DNA of 9,185 nt from Calditrichota bacterium (GTDB taxonomy: Bacteria > Zixibacteria > MSB-5A5 > GN15 > FEB-12): NCBI GenBank assembly GCA_008501655.1, contig QQUK01000041.1, positions 1-9,185 of the forward strand, given 5' to 3'. This document shows positions 5,990 through 9,185 of this stretch, piece by piece (positions within the stretch are counted from its first letter, which is position 1; every line of letters starts with the position of its first letter). The notes under the pieces were generated by a model, which was not told the DNA's origin, did not search any database, and saw only the letters and a program-made list of their open reading frames with translations. The translations under genes and the position numbers were made by a program.

Positions 5990-8566
5990 ATGATGCAAAA
6001 AAGAAGCACACTTTCTTTGTTGCTGATCTCCTTTATACTGGTATTTGCATTTTCACTTTCTGCTCAGCAGGTAACCGTTGAATCGAAGAATGCCGCACGT
6101 TGTGCCTCTTCGGTCTTAGATGTTACTGTCGACAACCTGTCCGACGCAGGTGCTATCGAGGTGGTTTTAGAAGTAACCGGAACCGGTGGATCATTTTTTG
6201 ACGCCATGAACGTCACTTGGAATCTTCCGGCTGGTGTTTTAACAAACCAGATCGTAGACCTCTCCGGAGTAGATAATGTTTCTCCCGATACAGTCCGTAT
6301 CGCAGCAATCACTGACGGCTCAGGAGCCGCTGCCTGTTTGGCAGCTGGTAATGCTGTAGTTGCTCAGATATCTTTCACAACCAATGACAACTGTGCCGGT
6401 ACCATCGAAGTCGCAGGCGGTACATTCAGCTGCCCGTCTTTTGATGTTTCCACTCAGTTCTCAGATTGTGATGGTCTTGCTGTTACTCCGGCTGTCGTTA
6501 ATGCAGGTACAGTAACGGTTATCAATCAGGATCCTACAATCGCTCCGATTGCTGACGCTTCTCTCCCTTGGGGTGACGCATATGTTGGCAACGCAGTTGG
6601 TGATGATCTTGATTTAGCCAATGGCTGTGAAGCTTTGACTTATTCAGTTGTTTCCGGCCCGGCTGGTTTGACAGTCAATGCAACTACTGGTACAATTAAC
6701 TGGGTAACAACAGGTGCAGATGTTTGCACACATACTGTTGAAATCCAGGTAGAAGATGCTTGTGGAGCTTCGGCTTCAACGAGCTTCGAAATCTGCGTTA
6801 CAAACGAAGCCCCGACGATTACTTGTCCGGCTGATACTCTGATAGCCTTAGGTGATGAATTCACCGGTATGGTTATGGGAGCTGACGTTGACGGTGGTCC
6901 GTCTCCATTATTATATTCTCTCATCGATGATGGCGGAGCCCCTGGTTCCCCGTCCCTCAATGCTGCTACCGGTGAATTCACCTGGCAGACTGATTTCGAT
7001 GAAGCATACAAAGGTGCTTTCACCTTTGGTGTCGCTGTCACAGACGGCGCTAATGTCTGTGATCCATGTTCCCCGGCAAATGCTGACACTTGCTACTTTA
7101 CTGTAACCGTTGTCAACTTCCTGATTACTATTGAGAAGTCACACAATTCCTTACAGGGACAGCAGCAGTCACTTGACGTCTATATGCAGAACTCCGGATT
7201 TGAAAACTACCCAATGGGTGGTTTTGACTTCCTGTTCCAGTATGACGCCTCAGCATTAACCTTCCAGTCTGCCGATCCTGGTCAGTTCTTAGAAGATTGC
7301 GGTTGGGAATATTTCACCTACCGTTATGGTCCGAATGGTAACTGCGGAACCGGCTGTCCTTCAGGGGAAGTCCGTGTAACCGCTATTGCCGAGACCAATA
7401 ATGGTCAGGGTAATCATCCGGATTGTTTCACCAATGGTGACCCGGGTGTATCCAACCAGTTGGTTGTTTTAAACTTCCTGGTAACCAATGACCGTACATT
7501 TGAATGTATGTATGCTCCGGTTCGTTTCTTCTGGTACGACTGTGGTGACAATACAATCTCATCTGTAGACGGTAACTATCTGTTCATCTCTAATCACATT
7601 TACAACTTTGAAGACACTACCGGTTCCTACAGCTACGATCTGGCCGATCCTTCACAGGAATTCCCGACCGCAGCCGGTGCCAACTATACTTGTGATGTGG
7701 CTATTGATGATGACAAACCGGATCCGCTGCGCTTTATCGATTTCGTAAACGGTGGTGTAGACATTGTCTGTGCTGACTCAATCGATGCCCGCGGTGACTT
7801 AAACTTGAACGAAATCGCATACGAAATTGCTGATGCTGTATTGTATTCAAACTACTTCGTATACGGTCTTTCAGTCTTTACAGTTAATGAAGCCGGTCAG
7901 ATCGCAGCATCTGACGTCAACGCTGACGGTATCTCATTGTCCGTTGCTGACTTAGTATACACAATCCGTGTATTGGTCGGTGATGCCAATCCGTACCCGA
8001 AAGAAGTTGTCAACTCACCTGAGTATGTCAATGCTACCTATGAACACCATAACGGTGTAATTTCTGTAGACGACATCGAAGTTGCTGCTGCTCACGTTGT
8101 ACTTTCAGGTAATGTCACTCCGACCTTACTTGCTGACAACATGACTATGATCGCTGATTTTGACGGCGCTAACACCCGCGTACTGGTTTACTCCATTGAC
8201 GGTAATTCCTTCACAGGTAATATGCTCAATGTCGGTAATGCTGAAATCGTATCTTTGGATATGGCTGATGCCCTCGGTACCCAGGTTGTCGCTAAATGGA
8301 TTCCTTCTGAATTTGCTTTAGCTCAGAACTATCCGAACCCGTTCAACCCGACTACCACCGTCAGTTTCCAGCTGCCGAGTCCTTCAGATGTAACCCTGAC
8401 TATTTACAACGTAAACGGTCAGAAAGTCACTGAATTCTCAGGCTCCTATGAAACCGGTGCTCACTCGATCGAATGGGATGCTTCTGCATCTGCCTCCGGT
8501 ATTTATTTCTACCGCTTGTCAGCCGGTAACTTTACCGACGTCAAGAAAATGGTATTGCTGAAGTAA
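5990..8566 (+). CDS. Large secreted beta-sandwich surface protein with cohesin-like and dockerin-like regions and T9SS-type C-terminal domain
   Basis: An 858-residue exported protein. The ATG at 5990 (a second ATG follows directly) comes 7 bases after AAAGGAG and begins a signal peptide ending ...SLSA, likely cut after residue 25. Next come a beta-rich, possibly cohesin-like N-terminal domain (about 27-180) and two Ig/cadherin-like domains of the putative-Ig type (about 185-376), with TYSVVSGPAGLTVN and EFTWQT typical of them. A cohesin-like domain (about 377-550) follows, then a dockerin-like region with RGDLNLNE (from 601) and DVNADG...VADLVY (from 642), another beta domain (about 675-775), and a C-terminal domain starting NYPNPFNP (780-787) of the FlgD-Ig/type IX secretion sorting type. 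Codons ending in C or T such as GGT, GCT, GAC, AAC and TTC dominate, unlike the neighbouring genes, which suggests very abundant product. A structural or scaffold role on the cell surface is inferred; no enzymatic motif is visible. I know the domain pattern from Zixibacteria-like genomes but not a named family. Confidence 0.85.
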   Translation: MMQKRSTLSLLLISFILVFAFSLSAQQVTVESKNAARCASSVLDVTVDNLSDAGAIEVVLEVTGTGGSFFDAMNVTWNLPAGVLTNQIVDLSGVDNVSPDTVRIAAITDGSGAAACLAAGNAVVAQISFTTNDNCAGTIEVAGGTFSCPSFDVSTQFSDCDGLAVTPAVVNAGTVTVINQDPTIAPIADASLPWGDAYVGNAVGDDLDLANGCEALTYSVVSGPAGLTVNATTGTINWVTTGADVCTHTVEIQVEDACGASASTSFEICVTNEAPTITCPADTLIALGDEFTGMVMGADVDGGPSPLLYSLIDDGGAPGSPSLNAATGEFTWQTDFDEAYKGAFTFGVAVTDGANVCDPCSPANADTCYFTVTVVNFLITIEKSHNSLQGQQQSLDVYMQNSGFENYPMGGFDFLFQYDASALTFQSADPGQFLEDCGWEYFTYRYGPNGNCGTGCPSGEVRVTAIAETNNGQGNHPDCFTNGDPGVSNQLVVLNFLVTNDRTFECMYAPVRFFWYDCGDNTISSVDGNYLFISNHIYNFEDTTGSYSYDLADPSQEFPTAAGANYTCDVAIDDDKPDPLRFIDFVNGGVDIVCADSIDARGDLNLNEIAYEIADAVLYSNYFVYGLSVFTVNEAGQIAASDVNADGISLSVADLVYTIRVLVGDANPYPKEVVNSPEYVNATYEHHNGVISVDDIEVAAAHVVLSGNVTPTLLADNMTMIADFDGANTRVLVYSIDGNSFTGNMLNVGNAEIVSLDMADALGTQVVAKWIPSEFALAQNYPNPFNPTTTVSFQLPSPSDVTLTIYNVNGQKVTEFSGSYETGAHSIEWDASASASGIYFYRLSAGNFTDVKKMVLLK

Positions 8567-8581
8567 TTTATTTAGTCGAAC

Positions 8582-8827
8582 ACTCTTAAGTTCGCTTAGG
8601 AGTTAAGATAGATTTAATCGGTTCCCGGACTAACCTCCGGGGACCGATACAAACAATAACCGTTTGCGAGAACCGGTGATTGTTTGATACGTTTTGTTCG
8701 CTTGGTTTCATTTGTCTTTTGCGGAAGATGAAACCGAGGAGAAAACGTAAGACATAGTTACTGAGAAGACCGGTCGCTTCGGACGACACACCCGAATGAG
8801 ACAGAACGGTCGACTCAAAAGATTCAC
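8582..8827 (+). ncRNA. Candidate structured RNA or hairpin-rich 3' UTR
   Basis: Five hairpins follow one another with almost no unpaired bases between them. (1) 8582-8603, 9 bp around a TTCG loop. (2) 8617-8648, 12 bp with one G-U pair and an 8-base loop. (3) 8650-8686, CAAACAAT/ATTGTTTG plus ACCG/CGGT. (4) 8688-8749, a long arm with TACGTTTT/AAAACGTA outside and GGTTTCAT/ATGAAACC inside, joined by short pairs with single-G bulges. (5) 8762-8817, TGAG/CTCA, GACCG/CGGTC and TTCGG/CCGAA. An intrinsic terminator follows. There is no clear separate promoter, so it may be the 3' end of the surface-protein mRNA or an RNA processed from it. No match to RNase P, tmRNA, SRP or 6S RNA was seen. Confidence 0.45.
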
Positions 8828-8865
8828 GGGCAGTCAAGGTCCAAACTCGGCTGCCCTATTTTTTT
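8828..8865 (+). terminator. Intrinsic terminator of the surface-protein transcript
   Basis: GGGCAGTC (8828-8835) pairs with GGCTGCCC (8849-8856) over 8 bp, including one G-U pair, with a 13-base loop, followed by TATTTTTTT (8857-8865). This is a GC-rich stem with a U-tract. It lies about 260 bases after the stop codon, so the transcript would carry the whole hairpin chain. Confidence 0.85.
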
Positions 8866-8880
8866 GCAGTAATCTTTGGA

Positions 8881-8899
8881 AGAACCGCTCAAGGGTTCT
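8881..8899. repeat. Short palindrome AGAACC/GGTTCT
   Basis: AGAACC (8881-8886) and GGTTCT (8894-8899) form a 6 bp stem around GCTCAAG. A possible outer pairing of GGAAG with CTTCC (8906-8910) competes with it. This looks like part of a dispersed intergenic repeat. Confidence 0.5.
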
Positions 8900-8921
8900 G
8901 CCCTACTTCCGTTCTACATAT

Positions 8922-8997
8922 ACCCGACCTTTCTTTATTGAGGGGAGGTTGTTGTCGGGTTCTTCGCTCGCTATCGCTCACTCAGGGAACCCGACCT
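8922..8997. repeat. GTCGGGTTC/GAACCCGAC palindromic repeat unit
   Basis: GTCGGGTTC (8954-8962) is a perfect inverted match to GAACCCGAC (8987-8995). ACCCGACCT also occurs as a direct copy at 8922-8930 and 8989-8997, so the middle arm can pair with either side. The loop carries repeated TCGCT. I recall REP-like intergenic units of this style in many bacterial genomes; copy number here cannot be judged from one window. Confidence 0.6.
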
Positions 8998-9040
8998 ACA
9001 GGGGAAGTACTCAGAATGACTTTTACATACAAAACAAAAA

Positions 9041-9063
9041 CTGTCAGGCGAGACGCCTGACAG
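9041..9063. repeat. Perfect hairpin CTGTCAGGCG/CGCCTGACAG
   Basis: A 10 bp perfect inverted repeat around AGA. No U-tract follows on the plus strand, and the minus strand reads into TTTTTGTTTTG, so weak termination of a leftward transcript is possible. It is more likely a dispersed palindromic repeat. Confidence 0.65.
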
Positions 9064-9081
9064 CACAAGGAGGGGCAAACG

Positions 9082-9098
9082 AAGGCGAAAGCCGCCTT
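9082..9098. repeat. Short palindrome AAGGCG/CGCCTT
   Basis: A 6 bp inverted repeat (9082-9087 and 9093-9098) around AAAGC. It lies 18 bases after the previous palindrome and is probably part of the same repeat cluster. Confidence 0.45.
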
Positions 9099-9144
9099 TG
9101 AACAAGTCCAATTTAACTCTGCTTAGTGTGACTTTTCAAATAAT

Positions 9145-9171
9145 GTCATTCCTGACTTGCTCAGGAATCCA
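9145..9171. repeat. GTCATTCCTGA...TCAGGAATCC-type dispersed palindrome
   Basis: ATTCCTGA (9148-9155) and TCAGGAAT (9161-9168) form an 8 bp perfect stem around CTTGC, within the frame GTCATTCC...GGAATCCAG. Very similar GTCATTCC(T/C)G...C(A/G)GGAATCC units are widespread small intergenic repeats in many bacteria. It may continue past the right edge of the window. Confidence 0.6.
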
Positions 9172-9185
9172 GTTTCGGTTAAGTC

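Larger units (their letters stand above)
8866..9185. other. Gene-free intergenic block made of short palindromes
   Basis: No credible gene is present on either strand. The block holds at least five separate short inverted repeats, listed individually, of the kind found dispersed between genes. The open frame that crosses it on the plus strand runs through the terminator and the palindromes and lacks a ribosome site. Confidence 0.65.

Noticed and set aside
6640..7089. Minus-strand open frame of 149 codons inside the surface-protein gene
   Set aside because: It is a shadow of the strongly biased codon use of the plus-strand gene, which has clear domains over the same bases.
8586..8837. Minus-strand open frame of 83 codons
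   Set aside because: It lies entirely over the hairpin chain and terminator, and has no ribosome site or recognisable domain; the base pairing explains the sequence better.
8582..8865. RNase P RNA, tmRNA or SRP RNA
   Set aside because: The ACAGAA at 8801-8806 recalls RNase P, but the conserved GAGGAAAGTCC core is absent. Neither the tmRNA tag and tRNA-like end nor the SRP GGAAG...AGCAGCC loop was found.
8796..9101. Plus-strand open frame of 101 codons
   Set aside because: It runs through the terminator and several palindromes, has no ribosome site, and its composition does not look like a protein.
8866..9185. CRISPR array
   Set aside because: The palindromes differ from each other and show no regular repeat-spacer spacing.

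Overview
This window most resembles a member of the FCB group, and best matches Candidatus Zixibacteria as I remember that lineage. Two protein signatures point there. The metalloprotease ends in paired dockerin-like IxIADLVYLVDFMFNG units. The second secreted protein combines an RGDLNLN...DVNADG...VADLVY block with a C-terminal NYPNPFNP sorting domain. No rRNA or housekeeping marker is present, so this placement is inference. The DNA is AT-rich overall, but the large surface protein and the block downstream of it are clearly richer in G and C.

Layout: (1) 1-1868, minus strand, a secreted or lipid-anchored oligopeptidase B-type serine peptidase. Its 3' end is degraded: the frame stops at a TGA where the family has a conserved Trp, and recognisable family residues continue in the same frame past the stop to the window edge. 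(2) 1869-2031, a compact divergent promoter region with a TTGACA-type promoter for each direction. (3) 2032-4941, plus strand, a secreted metzincin zinc protease with four 31-32-residue Asp/Cys repeats, a beta-propeller inserted into the repeat array, a further repeat, a thrombospondin-3-like stretch and a dockerin-like C-terminus. A strong intrinsic terminator follows. (4) 4996-5989, about 1 kb without genes. It holds a consensus CRP-type operator palindrome, a strong-looking promoter with an A/T-rich upstream stretch, and a roughly 330-base 5' leader with two clear hairpins. (5) 5990-8566, plus strand, a large secreted beta-sandwich protein with cohesin-like and dockerin-like regions and a type IX secretion-like C-terminal domain; its codon use suggests very high expression. 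(6) 8582-8865, a chain of five hairpins ending in an intrinsic terminator, either an elaborate 3' UTR or a separate structured RNA. (7) 8866-9185, non-coding DNA packed with short palindromes of the dispersed intergenic repeat type.

All three genes encode exported proteins and each appears to be its own transcription unit. The most attractive working hypothesis is that the dockerin-like tail of the protease and the cohesin-like modules of the abundant surface protein belong to one cell-surface assembly system. The sequence suggests this but does not show it. The most unusual non-coding signal is the long structured RNA segment on both sides of the surface-protein gene.
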